Assembly: GCA_963702835.1 (NCBI GenBank)
Contig: OY969762.1
Span: 1,364,001 to 1,428,000 of the forward strand
Reading direction: 5' to 3'
Source of the DNA: JAFGAV01 sp041479055
GTDB lineage: Bacteria > Acidobacteriota > Aminicenantia > Aminicenantales > JAFGAV01
DNA: 64,000 nt
The number at the start of each line of letters is the position of its first letter. Within the stretch, counting starts at the first letter, position 1. Below, in pieces: positions 27,254-35,450 of this stretch. The notes below the pieces were generated by a model, which ran no database searches, was not told the DNA's origin, and worked only from the letters and a program-made list of their open reading frames with translations. The translations under genes and the position numbers were made by a program.

Positions 27254-27860
27254 ATGACCAGCCTGTGGATCGGACTGCTCAACTTCTTCTCCAACCTGGA
27301 ATTCCGCATTGCCGACCGGCTGGGCGAGGCGCCGGCCATCCTCTTCCACTTCCTCTTGTTTTGGATCCTGCCCGTCGTCTTTCTCTATCTTCCGGTCCGC
27401 TTTTTCTCCTTAGTGGGCATCGGCCTGGCCGTATTCTACATTTTCATCCTCATCGGCGACATTTTCTTCTCCGTATTCGGCCACGAGAAGTTGGAGAAGA
27501 AACGGGGCATGATCGACATCACCAGCGTCCAGGAGATCAAGCAGGAGATTATCGGCGCCCTGGTCAAGTACTTCGGCGGGGTGATCAGCTTCGCTACCAT
27601 CTTCAACGGCCTGCAGATCTTCCTCAAGGGGCAGGCCTTCGCCGTGCCCAACGCTTCGCCGACTCCCCTACTTCGACCTGTTCTACTTCAGCGTGGTCAC
27701 CATCGCCACGGTAGGCTACGGCGATATCCAGCCCAGCCACTGGGTGTCGCGGGCCTTCACCATCACCGAGATCATTTTCGGCCTGGGGTTCGTTCTGCTG
27801 CTGTTCACTATGCTCATCTCGGTTTACATTGACATCCAGCAGAAGAAAAGGGTCAAATAA
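27254..27860 (+). pseudogene. Two-TM potassium channel with a one-base frameshift
   Basis: The first frame encodes about 137 residues with two hydrophobic helices (ILFHFLLFWILPVVFLYLPV and FFSLVGIGLAVFYIFILIG) and a pore-preceding segment. At the CCCC run 27664-27667 the frame shifts by +1. The other frame then reads PYFDLFYFSVVTIATVGYGD, the K+ selectivity filter, followed by the last helix (IIFGLGFVLLLFTMLISVYI) and a stop at 27860. Removing one C restores a single ORF of about 200 residues. A sequencing or assembly error is as likely as a real mutation, since both halves look well preserved. Intact, it would be an inner-membrane ion channel within the kinase/FHA operon. Confidence 0.82.
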
Positions 27861-27879
27861 ATAGAGGAGTGTTGAGCGA

Positions 27880-28305
27880 ATGGTTCTGCTCAGAAAAAAG
27901 AAGGAAAACGGCGAATCGGGCCAGATCGTCCAGCTGACGATCACGACCGGCAACAACGACACCGAGGACTTCCCCGGCAAAGTTTTCTACCTGCCGTGCG
28001 GGAACAACTTCATCGGCCGCGACCCTCTCTGCGAAATCGTGCTCAACTCCAAGACGGTATCCCGCAAGCATGCCAACCTCAAGGTCAGTTACGACCGGAA
28101 AAACTACTCCCTGCACGACCTGGGCAGCGCCAACGGCACCATCGTCGGCCGGGCCCACCTTCACGGCGACAAGAAGGAGATCAAGTCGGGGGACGAGTTC
28201 CAGGTCGGCGAGATCATCCTCAAGCTGTTGGTCATCGACCAGGACGAATCACTGAAAACCATGAACGTCAAACCGGCCGAGCCCGGCCCGGCGGAGGAAA
28301 AATGA
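27880..28305 (+). CDS. FHA-domain phosphothreonine-binding protein
   Basis: 141 residues, with AGAGGAG before the ATG. The FHA fold covers about 35-115 with all hallmark residues: FIGRDPLCEIVL (Gly-Arg), TVSRKHANL (Ser-x-x-His) and DLGSANGTIVG (Asn-Gly). FHA domains bind phospho-Thr peptides, and the Ser/Thr kinase encoded 630 bp upstream is the obvious partner. Short flanking tails suggest an adaptor without its own enzyme domain. Its stop overlaps the start of the heptose kinase gene by 4 bp (ATGA), so signalling and LPS-core genes share a transcript. Confidence 0.9.
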   Translation: MVLLRKKKENGESGQIVQLTITTGNNDTEDFPGKVFYLPCGNNFIGRDPLCEIVLNSKTVSRKHANLKVSYDRKNYSLHDLGSANGTIVGRAHLHGDKKEIKSGDEFQVGEIILKLLVIDQDESLKTMNVKPAEPGPAEEK

Positions 28306-29330
28306 CCGGCGGCCGGACAGCCGGGGACGCGCTGCGGCAGCGGCTCCTCGGCCTGATCGAGGCCTATCCCGGAAAACGAGTGACCGTCTGGGGCGACCTC
28401 ATCCTGGACGAATACCTGTATGGAACGACCCGCCGCGTTTCGCGGGAGGCGCCGGTGCTCATCCTCAAATACGCCGGAAGCGAGTACTCGCTGGGCGGGG
28501 CGGGGAACGCCCTGCTCAACCTGAAAGCACTGGGGGCGAAGGTCGAGCCGGTGGCCGTAATCGGCCGGGACGAAGCCGGCCGCCGGGTCCTGGAGATCCT
28601 GAAGCGAAACCGAATTCCGGCAGCCGGCATCATCAGCCGGCCCGGCTTCCGAACGCCGGTCAAGATCCGCATTCTGGCCGGTGAGGAGAACACCCGCAAG
28701 CAGCAGATCCTGCGCCTCGACCGGGAAAGCACGGTGCCGGCCGCGGACGAGGTAAAAAAGGCCGCGCTCGGTGCTCTCCGCCGGGCGGCCCGGAATTGTG
28801 CGGCCCTCCTCATTTCCGACTACAACTACCTGACCGTCCAGGAAGACGTCTTCCGCCGCGTCCTGCCCCTTTTCCGGAGGGCTCACAAAACAGTGACCCT
28901 CGATTCCCGTTTCAGGCTGCTGCGCTTCCCGGGGGTCACGGCCGCCACGCCCAACGAACCGGAGGCCGTGGAGGCGGCCGGAACAGAGATCGGCGACGAC
29001 CTCCACGCGCTCAGCAGAGCGGGCCGCCTGATCTTGAACCGGCTCGGCTCGCCGGCTCTGCTCCTCACCCGCGGGTCGAGGGGTATGGCCCTCTTCGAGA
29101 AAGGCCGGCCGCCCTATCTCCTGCCGGTGCACGGCACGACCGATATCGTGGACGTGGCCGGCGCGGGCGACACGGTCATCAGCGTGTTCACCCTGGCCTT
29201 GGCCTGCGGCGCCTCCTTCCGGGAAGCGGCCGTCCTGTCCAATATCGCCGGCGGATTGGCGGTCATGAAGAAAGGGACCGCCGTCCTCAGCCCAGCTGAA
29301 CTCAAACAGGCGGTAACGTCTGAGACGTGA
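28302..29330 (+). CDS. rfaE1: D-glycero-beta-D-manno-heptose-7-phosphate kinase (HldE1/RfaE1-type, PfkB family)
   Basis: 342 residues from the ATG at 28302 (GGAGG upstream). It is a PfkB-family sugar kinase: GGAGNALLNLKALGAKV near the N-terminus, and the ATP/catalytic motif DVAGAGDTVISVFTLAL with the base Asp near residue 285. The N-terminal TVWGDLILDEYLYG and the segment SREAPVLIL are typical of the heptose kinase branch. It phosphorylates heptose-7-phosphate at C1 in the ADP-heptose route to LPS core. The next gene, overlapping by 4 bp, supplies the adenylyltransferase step, which supports the call. Confidence 0.9.
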   Translation: MTGGRTAGDALRQRLLGLIEAYPGKRVTVWGDLILDEYLYGTTRRVSREAPVLILKYAGSEYSLGGAGNALLNLKALGAKVEPVAVIGRDEAGRRVLEILKRNRIPAAGIISRPGFRTPVKIRILAGEENTRKQQILRLDRESTVPAADEVKKAALGALRRAARNCAALLISDYNYLTVQEDVFRRVLPLFRRAHKTVTLDSRFRLLRFPGVTAATPNEPEAVEAAGTEIGDDLHALSRAGRLILNRLGSPALLLTRGSRGMALFEKGRPPYLLPVHGTTDIVDVAGAGDTVISVFTLALACGASFREAAVLSNIAGGLAVMKKGTAVLSPAELKQAVTSET

Positions 29331-30850
29331 ACAAGCTCCAGACGCTCGCCCGGCTTCAAGACCTCCTGGCTGAAGCAAGGAAAAAAGGCCGGCGGGTCGT
29401 CCTGGCCAACGGCTGCTTCGACCTCATCCACGCCGGACACATCCGCTATCTCAAAGGGGCCAAAGAGAAAGGCGACATCCTGGTCCTGGCCTTGAACTCT
29501 GATCAATCAGTCAGAAACCTTAAGGGCCCGGGCCGGCCCATCCTCTCCCAGGAGGAAAGGGCCGAGATTCTCGGCTCTTTCACCTTCGTGGATTACCTGG
29601 TTATCTTCGACGAGCCCAACGTGGAGAAGCTCCTGGAAGCCCTCAAGCCCGACGTCCACGCCAAGGGCTCAGACTACACCGAAGAATCCGTGCCTGAAAA
29701 AGAGACGGCCCGCCAAGTCGGCGCCGCGGTAGCCATCGCCGGCGGGCCCAAGATTCGGAACACCCGTGACATCATCAAGTCTATAGCCGAAGGGGCCGTG
29801 GCCGGGGGAGGCCGGGCTGGAAACGATCCGGAAGCCCAAGCCGCGGAGGAGTATCTTCTTATCCGGCTCAGCTCGCTGGGCGATATCATCCATACCCTGC
29901 CCGCTTTTTCCGCTCTGCGCCGCCATCGGCCCGAGGCCCGGATCACCTGGGCTGTGCAGCGGCCGGGCAAAGTCATCCTGGACCTCGTGCCCGGGCTCGA
30001 CCGCGTCCTCGTCCTGGACAAGGGCCGCTGGCTGAGGCAGCTGCGAACGGCTAAGAACAAGGATTTTGTTGCTCTGGATTTCCAGGGTTTGGTCAAGTCA
30101 GGGCTGATCGCCTACCTCTCCGGAGCGCGCCGCCGAATAGGGTTCGACCGCCGCAACCTTAAAGAACTGCTGGCCGGCGTCTTCTACACCGAAAGGCTGG
30201 GAAAGATTCCCGAATCAGGCCAGGTCATCTCCAAAAACCTTCAGCTTCTGACCCGGCTGGGCATATGGGAACGCGTCTATGATTTTCCCCTGGTCATTCC
30301 CCAGGAGGCCTCGGCCCGGGTCCGCTCAGCTTTAGCCGAGCTCGGCTTCCACAAAGAGAAAGGCCGGAAGCTCGTTGTCTGCAACGTCGGAGCGGCTTGG
30401 GAGACCAAGCGCTGGTTCCCCGACCGCTGGGCCGCTTTTCTGGAGAAGATGAAGGCCAAAGACCTCTTCCTGCTCCTGCTGTGGGGCAACAAGGATGAAC
30501 AGCGCTTGGCCGAGGAGGTCGGCCGGAGGTCGGGCGTCCCCCTGGCACCGTACCTTTCCGTCGTAGAGGTCATGGCCCTTCTCAAGGAGTCCGACCTGCT
30601 GGTCAGCGGCGATACCTTCGCCCTGCAGGCTGCCTGCGCCCTAGCCGTTCCCGTGGTCGGCCTATTCGGCCCGACCAATCCCAAGCGCAACGGCCCGTTC
30701 TCTAAAAAGGACCTAGTCGTCTATCATGAGCTCCCCTGCAGCGCATGCTACCAGCGGTCCTGTTCCAGCCTGGAATGCTTGAAGCGCATTCAGGTTGAGG
30801 AAGTCGTTGAGGCGGCGCTCGTGAGGCTCGAGGGTGCGGGCCGTGCCTGA
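29327..30850 (+). CDS. Fusion: heptose-1-phosphate adenylyltransferase (RfaE2) + GT9 heptosyltransferase-like
   Basis: 507 residues from a GTG at 29327 (GTGA overlap). Residues 1-155 form a cytidylyltransferase-like fold with the HxGH signature in GCFDLIHAGHIRYL and KGSDYTEESVPE, the RfaE2/HldE C-terminal type that makes ADP-heptose. A Gly/Ala linker (about 155-172) leads to a GT-B glycosyltransferase of family 9 (LLIRLSSLGDIIHTLPAFSAL, VCNVGAAWETKRWFP, SGDTFALQAACALAVPVVGLFG). The protein would make the activated sugar and transfer it to LPS core at the inner membrane. A fusion of these two steps is unusual; HldE normally fuses the kinase and the adenylyltransferase. Confidence 0.88.
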   Translation: MNKLQTLARLQDLLAEARKKGRRVVLANGCFDLIHAGHIRYLKGAKEKGDILVLALNSDQSVRNLKGPGRPILSQEERAEILGSFTFVDYLVIFDEPNVEKLLEALKPDVHAKGSDYTEESVPEKETARQVGAAVAIAGGPKIRNTRDIIKSIAEGAVAGGGRAGNDPEAQAAEEYLLIRLSSLGDIIHTLPAFSALRRHRPEARITWAVQRPGKVILDLVPGLDRVLVLDKGRWLRQLRTAKNKDFVALDFQGLVKSGLIAYLSGARRRIGFDRRNLKELLAGVFYTERLGKIPESGQVISKNLQLLTRLGIWERVYDFPLVIPQEASARVRSALAELGFHKEKGRKLVVCNVGAAWETKRWFPDRWAAFLEKMKAKDLFLLLLWGNKDEQRLAEEVGRRSGVPLAPYLSVVEVMALLKESDLLVSGDTFALQAACALAVPVVGLFGPTNPKRNGPFSKKDLVVYHELPCSACYQRSCSSLECLKRIQVEEVVEAALVRLEGAGRA

Positions 30851-31397
30851 AAGCCGCCTGCTGCGGTTCGTTTATCGCTGGCGGGTGCGGACCGCCTTCT
30901 TCGCCTTCCTCGTCACCCTGGTCCTGGCCAAGCCGACCGTCTGCTCCATTTTGATCGGAATCGGGATAAGCCTCATCGGGCTGGCCATCCGGGCCTGGGC
31001 CTCGGGACATCTGAAAAAGGAAAAGGAGCTGGCCGTCTCCGGGCCTTACCGCTACACCCGGAATCCCCTCTACCTGGGCAATTTAATCCTCGGTGTCAGC
31101 CTCGCGGTGGGCGGCCATTCCTGGTGGGTTTTCGGCATTTTCGTCGTCTATTTTCTGATGTTCTATCCGGCCATCATCTATACCGAGAGGGAGAGGCTTA
31201 AGCGGCTTTTCCCGGGTCAATACGACGAGTACTGCCGGTTCGTTCCCCTGTTTTTCCCCTTCCGCCGGCCCTGGCCCCGCCAAGAGGCCCCTCCTTTTAG
31301 CCGGGTGCTTTACCGCAAGAACAGGGAGTACCGGGCGCTCATCGGAGCGGCTGTGTTCTGGCTGATCATGGCCGGCAAAATCATTTTTCACTTGTGA
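30843..31397 (+). CDS. Isoprenylcysteine carboxyl methyltransferase-like membrane protein
   Basis: 184 residues from the GTG at 30843 (an in-frame GTG at 30834 is also possible), overlapping the previous stop. It has several hydrophobic helices (FFAFLVTLVLAKPTVCSILI, LAVGGHSWWVFGIFVVYF). The ICMT/PEMT hallmark is GPYRYTRNPLYLGNLIL, with a C-terminal E-R-x-L followed by GQYDEYCRFVPLF, which form the S-adenosylmethionine site in this family. It is an integral inner-membrane methyltransferase; the bacterial substrate is unknown but probably a lipid. The position after the heptose genes hints at envelope lipid modification, as inference only. Confidence 0.8.
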   Translation: MPESRLLRFVYRWRVRTAFFAFLVTLVLAKPTVCSILIGIGISLIGLAIRAWASGHLKKEKELAVSGPYRYTRNPLYLGNLILGVSLAVGGHSWWVFGIFVVYFLMFYPAIIYTERERLKRLFPGQYDEYCRFVPLFFPFRRPWPRQEAPPFSRVLYRKNREYRALIGAAVFWLIMAGKIIFHL

Positions 31398-31424
31398 ACA
31401 ATGCCCCCAGGGCATAAAAACAAT

Positions 31425-32048
31425 ATGCCGACAGAAAGAAGAATCGAGCGGGTCCGACGAGTGCTTGACCTCAGGCAGCCCGACCTGCGGGTAGTCTTCG
31501 AGTCAGTGGCCAACGTCCACAATGCTTCGGCCGTGCTGCGGACGTGCGATGCGGCCGGCGTCCTCCACGTCCATCTCATCGGCCCTGGAGAGGAGGCCTT
31601 CCCTATCAATACCGCTATTTCTACTCGGGCCGACAAATGGGTCGAGCTGCATTTCCATCCGACCTTGGCCGATTGCCTGGCTGAGCTTCGGAAGGCAAGC
31701 TTCCAGGTTGCCGCTGCCTGCCTGGAAGAAGGGTCGCTCCCCCACACCGACCTGGATTACACCCGGCCCACGGCCATCATCTTCGGCAATGAATCCGAGG
31801 GCATCAGCCGGGAGGCCGCGGAGGCGGCGGACGTCCGGGTCAAGATCCCCATGCTGGGCATGGTCCAGAGCCTGAACCTGTCCGTCTCGGTGGGCATCAT
31901 CCTCTACGAAGCCCTCAAGCAGAGACAGGCCAAGGGGTTATTCGGGCGGAGAAGGCTTGAGGATGAGGAGTTCGACCGGCTCTACCATAGGTGGCTTAAT
32001 CTCAGCCAAAACGACAAAACTGAGACGCAAGGCACCAAAGCCAAATAA
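31425..32048 (+). CDS. trmH: tRNA (guanosine-18-2'-O)-methyltransferase TrmH
   Basis: 207 residues from the ATG at 31425; the ATG at 31401 would add eight atypical residues. The start MPTERRIERVRRVLDLRQPD matches TrmH. SpoU motifs are all present: motif 1 SVANVHNASAVLRTCDAAG with the catalytic Arg, motif 2 IIFGNESEGIS, motif 3 IPMLGMVQSLNLSVSVGI, which form the deep trefoil knot that binds S-adenosylmethionine. It methylates the ribose of G18 in the tRNA D-loop. Last gene of the operon; no ribosome site is obvious. Confidence 0.92.
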   Translation: MPTERRIERVRRVLDLRQPDLRVVFESVANVHNASAVLRTCDAAGVLHVHLIGPGEEAFPINTAISTRADKWVELHFHPTLADCLAELRKASFQVAAACLEEGSLPHTDLDYTRPTAIIFGNESEGISREAAEAADVRVKIPMLGMVQSLNLSVSVGIILYEALKQRQAKGLFGRRRLEDEEFDRLYHRWLNLSQNDKTETQGTKAK

Positions 32049-32156
32049 TCTGTTGCCGATGGCCAAGGGCTTCTCGCCGTGCAGCAGCTAGCGGCCGTGA
32101 AGATGGCTACCTGAGCACCAGCCTGGCCGGCATCGCAGCAATTATATTTTGGAAAC

Positions 32157-32186
32157 AAAAAAAAGGGAGGGGACACATCCCCTCCC
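32157..32186 (-). terminator. Rho-independent terminator for the PDZ protein operon
   Basis: On the minus strand, GGGAGGGGATGTGTCCCCTCCC (8-10 bp stem, short loop) is followed by eight T. It lies 18 bp past the stop of the gene ending at 32204. Confidence 0.85.
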
Positions 32187-32203
32187 TGTAAACGGATCCA
32201 GAC

Positions 32204-33871
32204 TTAGATCCTCTGTAGTGGCCAATTCCGGTACGTCGTTCGCAACCCTTGTTTCAACTCCTGGTCGAACTTCGTCCGGCCCTCTTCCAGTTGCTTGGCG
32301 TTCTCTTCCTCCCATTCTTTCCGCGATTTATCAAACTCCTTCATCTGCTGGTCATAATTCTCCCGGAGACTTTTCAGCAGCTTTTGATCGGGCTCAGAGA
32401 GCCGCTCCAGGCCCCTGAAATATCCCTCGTCCAGCATCCCGATCAAGCCCCCCGTTTCCTGTTCGGCGACCTCAACTGGTACGCTCAAGGCTTTCTTGTC
32501 CCTCATATACTCGACCTTGACCTTGTCGCCCTTCTTCTTGGTTTGGATCACCGCGCTCAGGTCGGCGACGGCAGCCACCCGCTTCCCGTCCGCTTTGAAA
32601 ATAACGTCGCCCACCAGGAGCCCGGCCTTCTCCGCCGGCCCGTCCTTGGTCAGTTGGTTGATGAGCAGTCCGGCGCCGTCCTTCAGCCCGAAATAGCCGG
32701 CCAACTCTTTAGTTGTTTCTTGAAGAAAGACGCCGATGAACTTCCGTTTTTCCCACTGGAACGGCCGAGGGGCGGAGGGCCTTCCCATCCTTGGCGGAAG
32801 CGGTATTTTCGGACCTAGGGGGAAGTCGAACAGCAGGGGAAACTTGATGGCCATCTCTTTGCGGATGTTCTCCTCCGAGTACTCACCCAGCTTGACCTTG
32901 ACCTCCAAGCTCTTGCCTTCCCGCTCGACGAGCAGCGTCACGTCCTGGCCCGGTTTTTTCTTGCGGATCTCGGAGGCCAGAATCTCGGGGCCGGTCACCG
33001 GCTTTCCGTCGATCTTGAGCACCCGGTCGCCCTCGCGGAGCTTGGCCAGGGCGGCGGGGCTGTCCTTGTCCACGTCGGCGATGACCACGTTGTTCTCTTC
33101 GTCTTCGGCGATGCCGACACCCAGCCAGCCGCGGGAGACCTTGCCCTTGTCCTTGATTTCCTGAAAGACGGCTTTGACCGTCTCTACGGGAACGGCCACG
33201 GCCATTCCGGCGGCCGGAGCTTCGCCGCGGCTGAAGGCAAACCCGGAGCCCTCGACCTCCCTCTCGCGGAACTCGAAGACCACGGGGTTATCGTCGAAGT
33301 ACACGCCGCGCAGCAGGCCGATCATCCGGCCCTCGGCGTCCACGACCGGGCTGCCGCTCGAGCCGGGCACGACCCAAATATTCAGCCGGATCTTCTCCTC
33401 GGAGACCGAGCTGACGATGCCCTGGGTAACGGCCGGGGTATTTTCCGGCGAGATGCCGACCACACCGATCCAGGCGCCCGCCTTCAGGCCTGTCGTGCTG
33501 CCCAGGGCCACAGGCGCCGGGGTTTTGTCCTTGGCCTTGATCACGGCGATGTGGGTCTCCGGGTCCAGGCCTAGGAGCTCGGCCTGCAGGCGGCGGCCGT
33601 CGGCGGTAAGCACGCTGATCTTCTTATCCCATGAATAAATAAGGGCCGTGGTGACGATGCGGCCGTCGGCGTCCATGATGACGCCGGTGGCCACTTTCTT
33701 GCGGCCTTCCCCCTCCGTCTCAACCTTGACCACGGACGGATAGACCGACTTGGTCAGGGCCTCGACCTTCTTTTCTTCCAGGACCGGCCCCGTCGGGGCG
33801 GCCCCCATGGACAACACGGCCACCAGCAAAAATGCGGCCGCGATGACAGTTAGGTGTGTTCGGTGAACCAT
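32204..33871 (-). CDS. HtrA-like secreted protein with two PDZ domains, apparent pseudoprotease
   Basis: About 555 residues from the ATG at 33871, which is well spaced from AAGGAGG; the ATG at 33880 almost touches it. A signal peptide (LTVIAAAFLLVAVLSMGAA) precedes a trypsin-like domain (about 35-240). At the catalytic places the usual TNNHVV reads TTALIY (His to Leu), DPxTDLA reads DPETHIA (Asp to His), and only the Ser in GSSGSPV remains. Two PDZ domains follow (about 245-325 and 390-470, GWLGVGIAEDEENNVVIADV and GLLVGDVIFKADGKRV), then a Glu/Lys-rich coiled coil. It probably binds rather than cuts proteins. It is the third gene of a sigma/anti-sigma operon, so it may sense envelope stress like DegS or RseB. 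Confidence 0.85.
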   Translation of the reverse strand: MVHRTHLTVIAAAFLLVAVLSMGAAPTGPVLEEKKVEALTKSVYPSVVKVETEGEGRKKVATGVIMDADGRIVTTALIYSWDKKISVLTADGRRLQAELLGLDPETHIAVIKAKDKTPAPVALGSTTGLKAGAWIGVVGISPENTPAVTQGIVSSVSEEKIRLNIWVVPGSSGSPVVDAEGRMIGLLRGVYFDDNPVVFEFREREVEGSGFAFSRGEAPAAGMAVAVPVETVKAVFQEIKDKGKVSRGWLGVGIAEDEENNVVIADVDKDSPAALAKLREGDRVLKIDGKPVTGPEILASEIRKKKPGQDVTLLVEREGKSLEVKVKLGEYSEENIRKEMAIKFPLLFDFPLGPKIPLPPRMGRPSAPRPFQWEKRKFIGVFLQETTKELAGYFGLKDGAGLLINQLTKDGPAEKAGLLVGDVIFKADGKRVAAVADLSAVIQTKKKGDKVKVEYMRDKKALSVPVEVAEQETGGLIGMLDEGYFRGLERLSEPDQKLLKSLRENYDQQMKEFDKSRKEWEEENAKQLEEGRTKFDQELKQGLRTTYRNWPLQRI

Positions 33872-33886
33872 TACGTTCATCCCTCC

Positions 33887-34285
33887 TTAATATCGGATTT
33901 CCTGATAGGTCTTATCCGAGACGTTCTCCAGGATATAGATCGTTCCCCGGTCCGAGGCGAGACCGCGGACCTCTTGAGAGTAGTTCAGGGGTTCCATGAC
34001 CCGGATGACCTCGGCCTTCAGGCCGGAGTTACCGGCGCTGCGGTCCAGACCGGATTCTCTACTCTGGTCGGCCAAGGTGCCCGGCTTTTGCAGGACGAAA
34101 ATGTTGACCAGGAGGAAACCAATGACCAGGGCGGCCAGGGCACCGGCCAGCGAGAGCCGCAGCCCGAAGAGGGCGGCCGGCGCTTTCGTACTTTTTAATT
34201 GGGCCAGGCGGTCCATCACCCTCCGCTCAAAATCCGGAGGGGCCTTGACCTTTCCCAGTTTTTCCAGCAGGTTAAGCTCTTCCAT
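33887..34285 (-). CDS. Putative membrane anti-sigma factor
   Basis: 132 residues from the ATG at 34285 (AAGGAG upstream), overlapping the end of the sigma factor gene by 14 bp. The N-terminal 45 residues are cytoplasmic and helical (LEKLGKVKAPPDFERRVMDRL), the form of the DUF-type anti-sigma N-termini without a zinc site. One transmembrane helix at about 47-68 (LAGALAALVIGFLLVNIFVL) and a 60-residue periplasmic tail follow. No HxxxCxxC motif. Function is inferred from size, topology and position directly after an ECF sigma gene. Confidence 0.65.
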   Translation of the reverse strand: MEELNLLEKLGKVKAPPDFERRVMDRLAQLKSTKAPAALFGLRLSLAGALAALVIGFLLVNIFVLQKPGTLADQSRESGLDRSAGNSGLKAEVIRVMEPLNYSQEVRGLASDRGTIYILENVSDKTYQEIRY

Positions 34286-34856
34286 TTTCAAACTCCTTGG
34301 CCAGGGCCGGACCGTCGCTGCCGGAAACAGCTTTCTCCAGATATCTCTTCAGCATGTGCCGGCCGCGGCTGATCCTAGCCTTGACCGTGCCCACGGGCCT
34401 CTTAATGATCAGGGCGATCTCCTCCTGGGAATAGCCCTCCACATCCTTGAGGATGACCGGAAGCCGGTAGCGCGGGCTGAGGCTGTCCAGGGCCTGCCGC
34501 AGGTTGCGGGCCAGCCCCGTGTCCGGGGCGTCCTCGCTGAACGATCCGGCCTGCAAGTCGTTCTGGATGTCTTCCAGGGAGACCACGATCGACCGGCGCC
34601 GTTTTTTCAGATCAGTTTTGGCCAGGTTGGCGGCGATGGTATAGACCCAGGAGGAGAAGGCCCCTACGGGCTTGTACTTATCTGCCTTGAAATAGACCCT
34701 CATGAACGTCTCCTGGGAGAGATCGACCGCTCTTTCGTATTCGCCGGTCAACTGGTATAGAAAATTCACAATCCTGTCCTTATACAGGCTGACGATCCTG
34801 GCAAAGGCCGCCTCATCGCCTTCCTGGACCCTGGACATCAGCTCCTGTTCGTCCAT
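34272..34856 (-). CDS. ECF RNA polymerase sigma factor
   Basis: 194 residues from the ATG at 34856 (AAAGGA upstream). Region 2 is DEAAFARIVSLYKDRIVNFL to DLSQETFMRVYFKADKYKPV with the -10-binding WVYTIAANLAKTDLKKRRR. Region 4 is LDSLSPRYRLPVILKDVEGY and the helix-turn-helix SQEEIALIIKRPVGTVKARI. It directs polymerase to envelope-stress or similar promoters when released by its anti-sigma partner, encoded next. First gene of a three-gene operon with the anti-sigma factor and the PDZ protein. Confidence 0.92.
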   Translation of the reverse strand: MDEQELMSRVQEGDEAAFARIVSLYKDRIVNFLYQLTGEYERAVDLSQETFMRVYFKADKYKPVGAFSSWVYTIAANLAKTDLKKRRRSIVVSLEDIQNDLQAGSFSEDAPDTGLARNLRQALDSLSPRYRLPVILKDVEGYSQEEIALIIKRPVGTVKARISRGRHMLKRYLEKAVSGSDGPALAKEFENGRA

Positions 34857-34913
34857 TATCAAATCCTTTAACCTTGGAACTAGCCGGAACGTTGCACGGC
34901 CGTATCTTATTAT

Positions 34914-35450
34914 CTACAGAATCCTCTTGAGCTTGTGGCGCGATTCGGGGAAGAGGTCGTCCAGGCCGACGGACCGCCACTCGGCATAAGCGCCCATCCA
35001 AACAGCGCCTTCCTTGACCCAGCGGACCTCGATCCTGTAGTACTCGCCGGAGAAGCGGATGAGGCGGCGCAGGGCTTGAGCCGCGCCCGAAGAAAACACG
35101 ACCTCGGCTTCAAGCGACGCTTCTTCCGCTTGGAGGTCCGTCACCCGCGCGCCAAGGACGTGGAGGACGATGCCGCTGTAGGATTCGAAGTGGCCTCGGA
35201 TCATCTCCTTAGTCGCGGCCTTGTCGCGCCCCTCAAAGTCTCCGTATCTCTCGCTGAGGGCCTCCATGATCCCGGCCGTGTCCTCGTCCTCGGCCAGTTT
35301 GGCCATTTGCTTGAACCGGTCGATGAGCCGCTGCTCCTGGCTAACCCCAGCGCAGGAAACAAGCGACAATCCCAACAAAGCGCAGACGACTGCGGCGGCA
35401 AATTTGCTTTTTAATATCTTCGGCCGTGCGGGAGGCCGGCCGGCGCTCAT
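34914..35450 (-). CDS. Lipoprotein of unknown function
   Basis: 178 residues. The N-terminus has a basic start, a hydrophobic stretch and a lipobox LSLVSC-A with the lipidated Cys near residue 33, so it should be anchored in a membrane. The body (about 38-175) alternates helices and beta strands in a way that could be an NTF2-like fold (helical start, then SLEAEVVFSSGAAQA and YYRIEVRWVKEGAVW), but I cannot confirm this. Its ATG overlaps the stop of the DUF2207 gene by 4 bp, implying joint function. Confidence 0.68.
   Translation of the reverse strand: MSAGRPPARPKILKSKFAAAVVCALLGLSLVSCAGVSQEQRLIDRFKQMAKLAEDEDTAGIMEALSERYGDFEGRDKAATKEMIRGHFESYSGIVLHVLGARVTDLQAEEASLEAEVVFSSGAAQALRRLIRFSGEYYRIEVRWVKEGAVWMGAYAEWRSVGLDDLFPESRHKLKRIL

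Noticed and set aside
27254..27860. Programmed ribosomal frameshift in the K+ channel gene
   Set aside because: No slippery heptamer or downstream structure evident, and channels of this family are not known to use one; an indel in a C run is simpler.
31401..31415. Short inverted repeat ATGCCC/GGGCAT before trmH as terminator
   Set aside because: Only a 6-bp stem with a 3-nt loop and five A after it on the plus strand; no T tract.
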